From: Cryptomeria japonica
Lineage: Eukaryota; Streptophyta; Pinopsida; Cupressales; Cupressaceae
Assembly: GCF_030272615.1 (NCBI RefSeq)
Contig: NC_081405.1
Span: 311,009,235 to 311,069,234 of the forward strand
Length of the DNA: 60,000 nt
Reading direction: 5' to 3'
The notes beneath the pieces were generated by a model. That model saw only the letters and a list, made by a program, of their open reading frames with translations, searched no databases and was not told the origin of the DNA. The translations under genes and the position numbers were made by a program. Shown here one piece after another: positions 9,371-20,699 of this stretch (position 1 is the stretch's first letter; every line of letters begins with the position of its first letter).

Positions 9371-10862
9371 TGATAGTTCTAATACTTAATATAAGTATAG
9401 ATCCAATAGCCAACAAGATGAGAGGGGGGGTGAATCATACAAACTTAATCATCCATAAAAACATCAGATTCAACCTCAGTAACATATATATCAGTCATAT
9501 AACCAAAAAATGTCAAACATGCAAACTCAAAAGCATATGAACAATATAAACCTCATAACACCAAATTCAACGTGGAAACCCAAATAGGGAAAAACCACTA
9601 TGGGATTTCGGACCCACTAAGAAATATACTCTTCTAGAGTATGCTCGGTTAAAAGCAAATCCTGTTAAAGATTACAAACACATTGCTAGATGTGACCCGG
9701 TTAAGGGATTTCCCTCAAATCTGTTAGGATCTTCACTTTGTTAGAAGTGACCTTGTTAAAGGATTTCAAACACTCAATAAGAATGTCACCTTGCTAGAGG
9801 ATTTTACAAATAAGACTGTTAAGTCCATTCGGTTAAGAGATTTTCTGCTACTTCTCAAAATAACAGTAATAAAAATATGTCTGCAACTTCACATCTAAAA
9901 ATGCTAAAGCAGATTCTTATTTTCTCAATACAATCAATTCATAGGACTTATCTTGTCCCTCTGCTGGGCTATATACTCTGTTATCAAAACAGGTCTTCAA
10001 GCTTCTATGCTCGGTAATCACTATGTAGCATCCCTGTGCATACACTTGCCCGCACACATTGTTTATCAACAGTTTCCTATTTATAAACAATCTTCTAACC
10101 ACTTAATCTTCTTGATCACATTTCCCATGATCAATCATAGCCACCAGATCTTCAATCTTGTCCAGGTTCAATGTATCCTTCAATCTGAAAACGTGTTACC
10201 CTGCCTTGGAACTTGCATTTTCACCTTGGAATTTGTGTTAGGGTATTGCGGTTCAATTTGAGTTGTAGATCTTCCTGCTGACCTTTCTTTACAATAGATT
10301 CTTTAACAATCTTCATGCACGGCTTACCAATCATTTAATTCACTCCATCTCATCAGCTTCCTTCATTAAATATCACATGTAAACATTTAATGCATTATGT
10401 TATAGCTCGGTTGTAACTCGGTAAATACTAAACTTCACTCGGTAGACATTCTGCCTTCATTAACCAATAGCGATAACCTTAGGGTTTACCAACTAGGTTC
10501 CTTAGGGTTTGCCGACTAGGTTCTTTGCTCGGTAACATAGTATAGTATTAACCTTTCAAACAATAGCATATGTAGGATATCAAAACAATCTAAACATCAT
10601 GATCTCATCATTGCCTAACTCGGTAATAGTTTCCCATTGAATAACTTATCCCCTTATTCATCATATTCTTTCTATGTCTTTTACCGACATCTTTATACTC
10701 ATCAAATCATACTTCTTAAGATATGGCAACATCATACTGAATTAGAAAATCAATTTCTTGACATCAATGACAAAATAATAATATTAAGACAGTAATCATC
10801 CTTAATCAGTTATATCCATAGTCATCAACAACCTTCTCATTATCCTTATTGAAATGCCAACA
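9371..10862 (-). repeat. 5' LTR of Copia1
   Basis: On the plus strand it starts tgatagttct beside the primer site. The far end is uncertain: ccaaca at 10862 or at 10914. It has the aGAGGGGGGGTGAATCA block near the U5 end and the GTGGAAACCC / GGGAAAAACCA block, both shared with Copia2. A CTCGGTA motif recurs many times between about 10000 and 10690. Confidence 0.7.
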
Positions 10863-12333
10863 ATCTCTCATTGTAATTGGAATGCCAACCTTCTTGTCTG
10901 TTATAATGCCAACAGTTTTAGCTTTAAAACCGCATAAACGCTTCTTATTGAAAAAACACGCCGTATGCGGTTTTATAAAAACAAACCCCGTACACAGACT
11001 TTATACAAAAGAAAGCACGTATGCGCTTTTGACTATTTAGGCTTGTGAATAGGCTTGGATGACAAAGTTGCGGGTTGGAAGTTTGATTTCCCTCCATTTC
11101 CCTCCTTTTTTACGCGTTATTTTATCAACTTAGTTTCTCGACTTTGTCATCATCAGGTTTACACTTCATCAAGTGGGTATTTATAAAATTGCTACCATAT
11201 TTTCACCCATCTTCTGAGATTTCTAACCATATAATTTTTTTAAAATTTGAACAACAATAACATTATTATTGAATTTCTTTTACTAGTGTCTCCATAGTTC
11301 TCGGAGACATACGTGTACCATTTGTTTAATAACTTTTGATCTACTTATCCAAATTTTAAAAACTTTATATATTGTTGTAGTTCACTTGATTATTTACAAT
11401 TTAAAAAAAAAATGCATTTTCAATAATTTTGGTGTAAGTTATGTTTCGCAACCGAACAGTTACCTGATTTTCAAGATGTGCTCGATTGGAAAATTATTAA
11501 AAAAAATACTCGACAAAAAATTACAAAAAAATACACAACTTATAGTGCTCACTCTTAAATATCTTTCTGCCAAAGGATTCGTCAAAATCCTAAATCTAAC
11601 TATGAATTTTTTGATGCGCACGTCAGACACTATGTTATGTCTATCAGAAAAAAATAAGGGTTTGTTTTTTGTGCATGAAGGATTTGACCCCCTTAATCTT
11701 ATCCAATTTTGAAAAAAATAGTAGTTTGGAAATTAGATTCGGAGTACTACAATATTTGTTCTTTGAGTATCTCCATATCTTGAGTGGATGACTCTCAACT
11801 TTCTCCTCCAAGTTCAGGTTTACCTAATTTCAGAAGAAGAAAAAAAGTGTCCACTTATACCCCCTTTTTGGATACCATCTTTGTGCACTTACCCTTATTT
11901 CTTCTCATTAAGGTTTGCAATCATTAGTGATGGCTCAACTAAATTATTGGAATGGGAAAATAGGGGGCATAAGAGTTGCCAACTATACATCCAACTCATA
12001 AGGATGGAATATAAACCATGTCTACCATGTCTTTGTTGTCTAGGCATCTTGAGAGTAATCTCTCAATGGTGATGCTATTCGCATCAAAGTACAACAGTGC
12101 CCTTCTACCCACTACCTTCCTAGACTAGGGTATTAGTTTATTTCATAGTCCAGAGATGATAATCTCAATTAAATAGGTTGTCTGATGTTGTTGTCTTGAT
12201 GTGTTTCAGACTTAGACAAATCTGAAAATGCTCGTAAGGAGGTAAGAAATCTTCTTATTTTAGGTCTTAGGAAGAGCATCCTCTCTAAACTGAGAGGTAT
12301 GGTTAAAAATTATTTAACTAGATTACTCTGTTT
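10863..12333. other. Unassigned AT-rich spacer
   Basis: No reading frame with recognisable similarity. Short frames near 11386-11712 and 11788-12072 have poor composition and no motif. An imperfect inverted repeat built on taaaaccgcat / atgcggtttta lies near 10924-10975. I see nothing else to call. Confidence 0.5.
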
Positions 12334-12519
12334 ATTACCAGTTATAAACCATACAGATATATGCTAATGTACATCTACAAGTATACACATGTACAAATAC
12401 CTTCACATACACGTTAAGTATTACCAGTTATAAACCATACTGGTATACAATTACCGGTATATGTCAATGTACATATACAAGTATACATGAGTATCCATAC
12501 CTTCACATATACATTAAGT
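12334..12519. repeat. Two-copy tandem repeat, about 86 and 100 bp
   Basis: Copy 1 (12334-12419) and copy 2 (12420-12519) both start attaccagttataaaccatac and end with ttcacata.ac.ttaagt. Copy 2 has an extra stretch of about 15 bp (tggtatacaattaccgg). Confidence 0.8.
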
Positions 12520-12917
12520 ATTATCAGATGCTTCATATTTTAGGCTTAATTTACTTAAAGAAAATGTAGCAAAGTGCTCTTATTCAAGGGTTTTTGAATA
12601 AATTTACTCAAATATCAAGAAGACTGATGCTACAGTATATGGGTTTTTAACAACTTGAGAGTATATTTTACAACCAGGCATAGATATAAATTTTGAACTA
12701 GAAATTCTATTAAAGAACTCAAAAATCTACATAATGCCCTATAATTTCATGATGAAACAAAGATTCTCATATTTTATTTTAGTTTTAGTCAAATCTGAGA
12801 TTATTCATTTATGAAGTAAAATTCTCATAATGCAATCTTGGGTATGCAAACTGTTAGAGTAAAGTAATTAATTAACTTTGCTCTCCTCTTAAGATTTCTC
12901 TTTATGCATACATTAGT

Positions 12918-12948
12918 CATTTAATAATTAATATTTAATTATTAAATG
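12918..12948. repeat. AT-rich palindrome in the Copia3 U3
   Basis: Arms catttaataatta and taattattaaatg are exact reverse complements around a 5-nt loop. It lies about 45 bp upstream of the TATA box, and the same sequence recurs in the 3' LTR. Confidence 0.85.
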
Positions 12949-12990
12949 CTCACACCTTAGGGTTAGGTTTTCCTTTTGGTGTTGATCTCC

Positions 12991-12999
12991 TTTATAAGG
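12991..12999 (+). promoter_or_regulatory. TATA box of the Copia3 LTR
   Basis: tttataagg lies 140 bp into the LTR, repeated at 18630-18638 in the 3' LTR. It places the RNA start near 13025. Confidence 0.65.
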
Positions 13000-13170
13000 A
13001 TTGATCTCTTGTATTATTCATATTCTTGATTCATTTTTTCTCTGATAACACATCTTTTCTCTTTGTCAGAGCCAAAACCCTTGTATTCGTTCTCTCTCTT
13101 TCTCTGTGACAGGTTTCTTGCATGCAGGTTTCTTTTGGGTTCTGTGGATTTTTATTTCTCAAATCCTACA

Positions 13171-13183
13171 TGGTATCAGAGCC
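13171..13183 (+). promoter_or_regulatory. Primer binding site of Copia3
   Basis: tggtatcagagcc directly follows the LTR, the usual Met-tRNA primer site of plant copia elements. Confidence 0.92.
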
Positions 13184-14240
13184 AGGTTTTGGTTGCATCA
13201 GATTTGTGTTTGTCTTCTGTTTTTTATTTTGGAATAGGGGGTATTTTTTTTCGGTGCACTTTGAGCCCAAACGGACCTCACCGTTGAGCTCGTAGCGCCC
13301 AAAAACCCCTATTTCCATATAAAATTCGTCTGATTTGGACACAGTTGCTCCAGGAGGCAAATTTTTTTTGGCCCAAAGGCCATACGGCCCTAGGGCACAA
13401 AAACCGAGGCGAAAAAAATCAAAAAAAAATTTAAAAAACGCAGTTTTTAAAATTTTTTTGGGCGCAGCCAGTGTTAAAAAAATCGCAGCCACCGCCGCTG
13501 GCGGTAACCCGCCCACGCGCAGCCCCGCGCTCAGCCGCCGCCCACCGCGCAGCCCACGAGACCCCGCCGCCCGGGCGCCACCTGCGCGCCGCCCGCCGCC
13601 AGCAGCGCCGCCCCTGCGCCGCCGCCCCTGGTCGCCCAGAGGACCAGGGGCTTATTTTTTTAAAGCCCTTGAGGGCTTAAAGGCCCATCTGGGTCCCTTT
13701 AGGAGCAGTTTTACAAAATCGAGCATAACTTGGGCGTCCGATATCCGTTTTTTGAAAACGAATAGGCATTGGAAAGCTGGTTCCGAGCCCGATCTAATTA
13801 ATGCAGGACTTTTTTTCTGATTTTGCCATTTTGTAGTGTTTTTTTCCAGTCAAAGTCATAACAAGTTTTTTGCACTCCAGGAGCCATATCTTTTGCATAC
13901 GGACTTCGTTTTTCGAAAGCGAATAGGTGTCAGAAAGGTGGTTCTGTGCTCTTTCCAGATCTACAGTCTATTTCATCAGAAAAATCTTTAGGTGCTCCAA
14001 ATTTTGTCTCAACCCGTTATTGCTTTCTATCATTTTCTGGCTTTCAGTTTGTACTGGGGATTAGTTTTTTGCATTGTGGGGGGGTGTTTTCTCTTGCTTT
14101 CTGTTATTTACATCAGAAAACCAGAATTTACAAACACCAATACAAAAAAAATCAAACCCCCTTCTGCATCTTCTGTCTAGTTCTGAAAGACCACTTAATA
14201 ATAATTAAAAATTCAAAGCAGTTGAGGCACAGTTTACAGG
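13184..14240 (+). other. Copia3 leader, with a GC-rich segment and a leader repeat
   Basis: The leader is about 1 kb before the gag ATG. Bases 13488-13650 are very GC-rich (runs of cgccgc, gcgcgc) between A/T-homopolymer-rich stretches, so strong RNA structure is likely. Two diverged copies of a block with TTTTTTGAAAACGAATAGG and TTTTTCGAAAGCGAATAGG lie near 13737 and 13898, about 160 bp apart. Short frames here are not supported as genes. Confidence 0.6.
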
Positions 14241-15419
14241 ATGGCAGACAGACCTATTGAATCTCTCACATCGCATAATTACCACACTTGGAAGGGTCGC
14301 ATGATGACTCTTCTCCAGTCAAAAGGGTTATGGTCCTATTTGGATAAGGTTCAGCCTCAGTTGACACGTCCTTTTGAGATTATGCAGCACAGGAACAATA
14401 TGGATCAGGCTATGGGATTGATGGCTTTACACATTTCCGACAGTCTCCAGTTTCATCTTGAAGGTTGTATCACTCCTCGAGCCATTTGGACCAAGTTTGA
14501 GGGACTTTTTGGTACTGTCAACGAGTTCAGAGCTTTGCAGCTTGAGGTAGAGTTAACTTCCTTGGTACCTGATTCATTTCCTTCTATTGAGGACTTTCTG
14601 ATGAAGTTCAAACAACAAAGATCTATCTTGCAGGGTTGTGGTAAGACTAAGACTGATACAGAGTGCATTTTCCTGATTCTCTCCAAGCTTCGGGGTCCAT
14701 TTCAGATCTTCTCTTCGACCTTCTATTCCACCATGGATGCCTTGGGTGCTCGACATGTCATGCCTTCTTTTGAGGTCTTTTGTGATCGTCTGACTCGTGA
14801 GCAAGCTAAGCTTAAGCAGTTGGATTCACTTTCAGGTTCACAGAACCAAGCATTGGTAGCCCAGTCCTCCAAAGGAAAACAGAAGCAGAAACCGAAGCCT
14901 AAGAAAGATTCAGAGGCTAGTGAGAATCCCTCCAAGCCACCACCTAAGTCTGATTCAAAACCACAATTCAATTCTAAACAGGGCAAATCGTCAAAGTCTG
15001 GTGAGTCTTCCTCCAAGACTAAGAAGAAATCAGGTGATCCTTGCAGTTTTTGTGGCAAGGAAGGACATCCCGTTTCCAGGTGTTGGAAACGTTTAGAGGC
15101 TTTGGAGGAAGCCATGCAGCAGCATAATATTAGTGCACCACAGCCTCCTTCACAGCCCACAGGGAAAGGTCATGCTCTTTCTGCACGAGCATTGTCCTCA
15201 GCGTCCACTTGGATTCTAGATTCTGGTGCCTCTCACCATATGACACACACACAGGATTTGGTCACCGCTCTTGCTCCTACAGGCACTCGAAATATTGTAG
15301 TTGGTGACTCAGCACAACTTTCCATTCAGGGTTCTGGTACTGTTTCATTGGATGGTGGTTGTCTTCAGGATGTGCTTTTGGTTCCTGACATTTCGACAAA
15401 CCTTCTATCTGTTTATTAG
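14241..15419 (+). pseudogene. Copia3 Gag and protease, ended by a TAG inside protease
   Basis: The ATG at 14241 opens a UBN2-type gag (SHNYHTWKGRMMTLL, AIWTKFEGLF, SILQGCGKT). A Lys/Ser/Pro-rich linker leads to the CCHC knuckle CSFCGKEGHPVSRC (Cys at residues 268, 271 and 281, His 276). The protease has WILDSGASHHMTH, with catalytic Asp at residue 327. The frame stops at TAG 15417-15419, right after LLSVY, inside the conserved end of the protease domain. Related elements usually read through this point, so I infer a CAG-to-TAG change. Gag could still be made; pol could come only by readthrough. Confidence 0.93.
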
Positions 15420-16298
15420 ATTTGCCACTCTGGCTCTGGTAAGACAGTTGAGTTCTCTCCACATGATGTGGTTATTCGAGATCTTCATGATCCTGACTTG
15501 GTTGTGGCTACTGGGAGTGTGGATTCTGCATCTCACTTATATAGTTTTGATGGCTTTGAGAGTTCAGACACTGTTGGTTCCTCTCTTATAGCACATGCAG
15601 ATTCAGTGAGCAGGCTTTGGCATGAGCATTTTGGTCATGTCAATTACAGATATCTACAGCAGATGAGTACACAGGCACTTGTGATTGGGCTTCCACAGAT
15701 TTCTTGTACAGATGGTGTATGTCGTGGTTGTGTCCTTGGCAAACATCATCGAGATCCTTTTCCTAAGGGTCGAGCCTCTCGTGCTAGGGCAGCCCTAGAG
15801 TTGGTACACAGTGATCTTATGTCCTTTCCGACTCCTTCTTTTTCAGGGGCCCGTTATGTACTCACTTTTATTGATGACTTCTCCAGACGTACATGGGTGT
15901 ACTTTCTTAAGTACAAGTCTGATGTCTTTGACTCTTTCAGGAAGTTTAAGACATTTGTGGAGAAGCAATCTGGACTTTCTATCAGGAGGATACGAACAGA
16001 TAATGGGGGGGAGTATGTAAATCAGGCTTTCAGAGATTTTTGCACTGAGCATGGTTTACAGCATCAGTTTACAGTTCCTTATACCCCTCAACAGAATGGT
16101 GTTGCTGAGAGAAAGAACAGAACCTTACGGGAGATGGCAAATTGTATGATACAGTCTCGAGCTATGAGTTCTTCATTTTGGGCTGAGGCAGTCAATTGTG
16201 CCAATTATATTCAGAACCGGATGCCCCATAAGGCATTACGACATATAACTCCTGAGGAGGCTTGGACCCATGTCAAGCCTGATGTTTCTACATTCTGA
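15420..16298 (+). pseudogene. Copia3 protease tail and integrase, ended by a TGA
   Basis: Same phase as gag. The HHCC block (LWHEHFGHVNYRYL, CRGCVLGKHH) leads into the catalytic core: HSDL with the first Asp, TDNGGEY (Asp at 15999) and VAERKNR (Glu at 16107). The last two are separated by 35 residues, so this is a complete DD35E triad. TGA at 16296-16298 stops it just before VFGSEAW, where related proteins have an uninterrupted segment; a CGA-to-TGA change fits. The enzyme would insert the cDNA. Confidence 0.93.
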
Positions 16299-18269
16299 GT
16301 TTTTGGTAGTGAGGCTTGGGCATTTATTCCTGATGCTCAGCGGATAGCCATGGAGAGGAAGAGCCGACCACTCATATTTGTTGGCTACTGTGAGGATGTT
16401 AAGGCATACAGGTTGTTTGATCCTGATTCTAGAGAGGTCTTGTTTCGGCGGGATGTCCAGTTTGATGAGTGCTATCCTCAGATGGATTCTCCATCACCAG
16501 CTTCTCCCTCATTGCCTACTCCTTCCTCTTCATCTCTTGAGGATTACTTATCTCTTGAGGATGATGTAGATCATGATCCACCATCTCCACCACCACCAGT
16601 TGCTCCGTCTTTGCCGAAGTGGGCCCGTGATACTGTTGATGCAGCTGGTTCTTTGGCAGGTGATCCTTCAGATACTCGTCGCACTCGTGCTCAGACATCT
16701 GGTTCTAGTCTTTTGAGTCATACCCTTTCAGATGATCCTCAAAATTTTTCAGAGGCGACAGGACACCCAGAGTGGGATAGGGCCATGGATGAGGAGTATT
16801 CTTCTTTGATGAAGAATCATACTTGGGATCTTTGTCCTCTTCCTAAGGGAAGAAAGTTGGTTCGGTGCAAGTGGGTGTATCGTACCAAGTATGCTGCAGA
16901 TGGTTCTATTGATAAGTATAAGGCCCGTCTTGTTGCGAAGGGGTTTTCTCAGGTAGAGGGTATTGACTACTCTGAGACCTTTGCTCCTGTCGCCAAGATG
17001 AATTCTATACGCCTGGTACTTTCACTTGCAGCTTCACAAGGATGGACAGTGTTTCAGATGGATGTGAAGAGTGCCTTCTTGCATGGAGACCTACATGAGG
17101 AGATCTATATGGAGCAGCCTCAGGGTTTTGTGCAGGACACTTCTTTGGTTTGCAGACTTCGACGTTCATTGTATGGTCTCAAACAAGCCCCCAGGGCTTG
17201 GTATGAGAAGATGGACTCCTTCTTGCTTTCCTCACACTTCACACGCTGTCATTCCGATCACACAGTCTATATTCAGCGTCAGGAGGGTGATCTTTTGATT
17301 CTAGTGCTATATGTAGATGATCTCATCATTACAGGTAGCTCATCCTCCATGATTCATAGTGTTCAGAGAGCTTTGATGGAGCAGTTTGAGATGACCGATC
17401 TTGGTCTCTTGCACTTCTTTCTGGGTCTACAGGTTATTCAGTCTTCGGATGGGATTTCCATTTTTCAGGAGAAGTATGCTCTTGATATGCTTCAGCGATT
17501 TGGCATGCTTGATTGCAAGTCTACCCCCACTCCATTTCAGTCAGGTGTTGTTTTGTCTTCCACTTGCTCTACTCCTTCAGTAGACCCCACTTTATACAGG
17601 CAGTTGGTTGGCAGTCTGTTGTACCTGACACATTCTCGTCCTGATCTTTCCTTTACGGTTGGCCTTGTCTCTCGGTTCTCCCATGATCCTCATGAGAGCC
17701 ATTGGCAAGTAGCCAAATGTATTTTGAGATATATTCGGGGCACCACACATTATGGCATTCACTACTCTTCAGGATCCCCTCACATCATTGGCTTCACTGA
17801 CTCTGATTGGGCTGGTGATGTCAATGATCGGAAGTCTACTTCTGGCTTCGTTTTTTGCCTTGGTTCTGGTCCTATCACATGGTCTTGCAAGAAGCAATCT
17901 GCTATTGCATTATCATCTACAGAGGCTGAGTACCGTGCAGCAATGTTAGCCAGTCAGGAGGTTTTATGGCTTCGGCAATCGATGACAGAGTTTGGGTTTC
18001 CTCCAGATTGTCCCACTATTCTTTGGTGTGACAACCAGAGTGCCATTCACATTTCTCGCAACCCAGTGGAGCATCAGCGGACAAAGCATATTGAAATCCA
18101 CATGCACTTCATCAGACAGTTGATTCAGGATGGTTCTCTCATCTTGGAGTATATTCCTACAGAGGAGCAGGTTGCAGACATCTTCACTAAACCCTTGGCA
18201 TCTCCGCGCTATCTTCAGTTGCGCTCAATGCTTGGGGTGAAGGAAGTTGTCCTTGGGGGGTCTCAGTGA
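16299..18269 (+). pseudogene. Copia3 integrase tail, reverse transcriptase and RNase H
   Basis: The same phase continues to TGA 18267-18269. FVGYCEDVKAYRLFDP ends integrase. RT runs from CKWVYRTKYAADGSIDKYKARLVAKGF through [26 protein letters not shown] and the catalytic YVDD (17310-17321) to GSLLYLTHSRPDL. RNase H has DSDWAGDVNDRKSTSGF, SSTEAEYRA, CDNQSAIHISRNP and ADIFTKPL. All catalytic residues I can identify are present. The 639-codon open run from 16350 contains every RT and RNase H block without damage. Confidence 0.94.
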
Positions 18270-18479
18270 GGCCTTCCTTCCTTCATGTTTTCTTTTCAGC
18301 ATGATTCTTTATCTCTTTTTGGAGAGGAGTTTTTTCCCACTGGGTTTTCTCCTTTACTCCGCTTTATAGAGATTTTCTTGTATTCGGGTACCTCATCAGG
18401 CCTTGTTGCCGGGACCCTCTTTTGCATTGTAGTTCCTTTGCTTTCTTCTGCATTGTTTGTAGCTGCATTGTAGCTCATC

Positions 18480-18490
18480 TTAAGGGGGGG
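18480..18490 (+). promoter_or_regulatory. Polypurine tract of Copia3
   Basis: ttaaggggggg directly precedes the 3' LTR. It primes plus-strand synthesis. Confidence 0.85.
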
Positions 18491-18809
18491 AGTTAGAGTA
18501 AAGTAATTAATTAACTTTGCTCTCCTCTTAAGATTTCTCTTTATGCATACATTAGTCATTTAATAATTAATATTTAATTATTAAATGCTCACACCTTAGG
18601 GTTAGGTTTTCCTTTTGGTGTTGATCTCCTTTATAAGGATTGATCTCTTGTATTATTCATATTCTTGATTCATTTTTTCTCTGATAACACATCTTTTCTC
18701 TTTGTCAGAGCCAAAACCCTTGTATTCGTTCTCTCTCTTTCTCTGTGACAGGTTTCTTGCATGCAGGTTTCTTTTGGGTTCTGTGGATTTTTATTTCTCA
18801 AATCCTACA
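18491..18809 (+). repeat. 3' LTR of Copia3
   Basis: 319 bp. By eye it matches the 5' LTR throughout except at the first base: AG here instead of TG. The flank at 18810-18814 is caaac. Confidence 0.95.
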
Positions 18810-18814
18810 CAAAC

Positions 18815-19423
18815 CCCATGTTCAGTATGGTATACAACAATATTTCCACAATAGAGATAACATTATAAAAGTATTCACCGAGCTATACTTATACATGTAA
18901 ATATATGTATCATATTAATGTACAGGTAGAAGAACTGGTTCAAATCTTTCAAACCCATCTTAAATTCTAAGAACAAAATTAATTTTGGATTAATAGTAGA
19001 AAATGACATATGTAGTACGTATATTTACTTTTTAGCTGCAGATGGGTTAAACCTTTTTCAACATCCAAGCACTATCATATTCAAACTACAGTTGGTGTAC
19101 TTTTCTAGCAAAAAAATCAAGCTAAACAGAGAGCATTCTGCAATTCATTCATTTCATTCTATCTACCATATTTTATTTTTTGAAACTAAATAAGAATAAG
19201 GAAGAGATTAAAAATTTGCAGGGTTTCAGCCAGAAAACATGACCTGCAAAAGGAAGAAATACGTCTGAAATGTATTCCTACAACCTTCCTCTTATCCAAC
19301 TCTCTTCTCTTCAAAATGTTGAGCTTTAACTAGCAAACCGTGGGCAGAAAGTGATATTTGCAGACCAAAAAATGGTAAAAACACAAAGCTTAAACTTTTC
19401 TTATTCGCCGAATGAAGTAGTAT
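18815..19423. other. Unassigned AT-rich spacer
   Basis: No frame, repeat array or motif that I can support. It lies between Copia3 and the solo LTR. Confidence 0.4.
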
Positions 19424-19428
19424 GAAGT

Positions 19429-20694
19429 TGTAGTCACTCAAAATTGGTCATCACTCTTACATTGCTAACCTAATTCTTAGCATGTCTTCTATGTCACATT
19501 TGATTTTCATCATATGTTGGCATTGTGTCATTCCTCTGGTTTCAATTCATTTCAAATCCAACCCTCATCAATCTCATTCAATCACATTTGGTCCTAAATC
19601 ATTATAATTGGCATTTTTTTAAATCATTCGAATTGGTATCATCTTGACAATTATACTTAATTCCCTCTTTGTTGATAATTAATCAGTCATTAATTATCAA
19701 CCTCAATATCAATTAATATTATCAAGTCATTATCAATCAATCTTATCAGTCTCTTATCAAAATCATTATCAATTTTGGGTCTTTTTCGATCCTTTGTCCT
19801 ATTTTGTTGTCAAATTCAGTCAATTGTCATTAATTTTCATCAATTATTAGCCAATCAATAATCACTATTGGGGCTTAATTCATCATTAAGGTTGGTATCT
19901 TAATTTATTCAAATCATTTCCCCTAGGTTAATTAATTAAATAATTAATTAATCCCCTTTCTTACTAACATGTCCCTTTTTGAATAAATAAATATATATTT
20001 ATTTATTCACCATATTTTTGTCCATGTCACAATTAATATTTTTTTTAATATTAAATGGCTAATTTGATTTTATGAGTGAAATTAATAATTATTAATTATT
20101 AATTTCCACCTCACTCAAATGTCTTCACTTAAGTGATTCACTTTCTAAAAAGTGAATCACTTGTCTCCTCTCTCAAAGGCAAAGTTTCCATTTTCAACCA
20201 AGTGTTGAAAATGGAATTGTCCTTCTAACTCATCTTCCACTTGCCATCAAAATGGCAATTTCCCAAGAGACTCCCCTTTGCATGCAATGTCAACCGTCAG
20301 ATTGAATCGATCTCATCCGTCGAATTCTTGTCTCATCTTTCTCCAATTTCTCTATAAATTGGATGATCTTCTACAATCAAATCCTTAATTCCTATCAGAC
20401 TAATGAACTTATGCTTCTAGTACTCTTGAGCATTTTCATCAATCTTGCTTTCAATTATATGTGCACTTGTAGGTGAGATCCACAAATCCATTTGAAGAGG
20501 AAAGAAGAACAATGGAGCCGCATGGAAGGAGCATTCAATTCTGCATTTGGTTTGCATAATCTTTATATTTTGAATGTTTTACTTTCATATCTCTATTGAA
20601 TGTTGTTTAGGATTAGATCATTGCATGTTTGCTTTTGTGATTGATCTATTATGTTTTATCATGCATGTGATGATTTCCTATTTCCTAAGTTACA
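19429..20694 (+). mobile_element. Solo LTR of a Tat-like Ty3/gypsy element, TSD gaagt
   Basis: It starts tgtagtcactcaaaattgg, close to the Gypsy2 LTR start tgtagacacccaaaattgt, and ends gttaca. Duplications gaagt flank it at 19424-19428 and 20695-20699. It is 1266 bp long. Like Gypsy2 it has a palindrome-rich U3 (about 19672-20263), a TATA box (20353-20359) and an A/G-rich stretch with agatcc and gcatttggtttgcat in the R/U5 part. No internal domain is attached, so it is probably the remnant of unequal recombination between two LTRs. Confidence 0.85.
19926..20263. repeat. Array of short inverted repeats in the solo-LTR U3
   Basis: Successive palindromes include ttaattaattaaa, aaataaatatatatttattt, aagtgattcactttctaa with aaagtgaatcactt, and ccattttcaa with ttgaaaatgg. 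Each has arms of about 8-14 bp. They sit directly upstream of the TATA box. Confidence 0.8.
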
Positions 20695-20699
20695 GAAGT

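Larger units (their letters stand above)
5030..10862 (-). mobile_element. Copia1: decayed Ty1/copia element, left end missing
   Basis: Reading on the minus strand: 5' LTR (10862-9371), Met-tRNA-type primer site (9368-9356), gag, protease, integrase, RT, RNase H, ending in a pol stop at 5123-5125. Only about 93 bp of 3' noncoding sequence remain before the Gypsy1 LTR, with no polypurine tract or 3' LTR. The simplest reading is that Gypsy1 inserted into the 3' part of Copia1, whose remainder would lie left of the window. Gag through most of RNase H stays in a single frame broken by stop codons; one frameshift is near 5395-5404. Confidence 0.85.
12852..13170 (+). repeat. 5' LTR of Copia3
   Basis: 319 bp, TGTTAG...CCTACA. 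It holds a perfect 13-bp-arm palindrome (12918-12948) and a TATA box, then a pyrimidine-rich U5. The end abuts the primer site with no spacer. Confidence 0.96.
12852..18809 (+). mobile_element. Copia3: complete young Ty1/copia element, TSD caaac
   Basis: The two 319-bp LTRs appear identical except for the first base. Target duplications caaac lie at 12847-12851 and 18810-18814. Order: LTR, primer site, about 1-kb leader, gag, protease, integrase, RT, RNase H, polypurine tract, LTR, which is standard copia order. The coding frame 14241-18269 is one reading phase of 1343 codons with two internal stops (TAG 15417-15419, TGA 16296-16298) and no frameshift. LTR identity points to a very recent insertion. 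Confidence 0.97.

Noticed and set aside
13335-13820. 161-codon frame in the Copia3 leader
   Set aside because: It is produced by the GC-rich island and homopolymer runs (poly-Ala/Pro/Arg text) and has no domain; it lies upstream of the real gag start.
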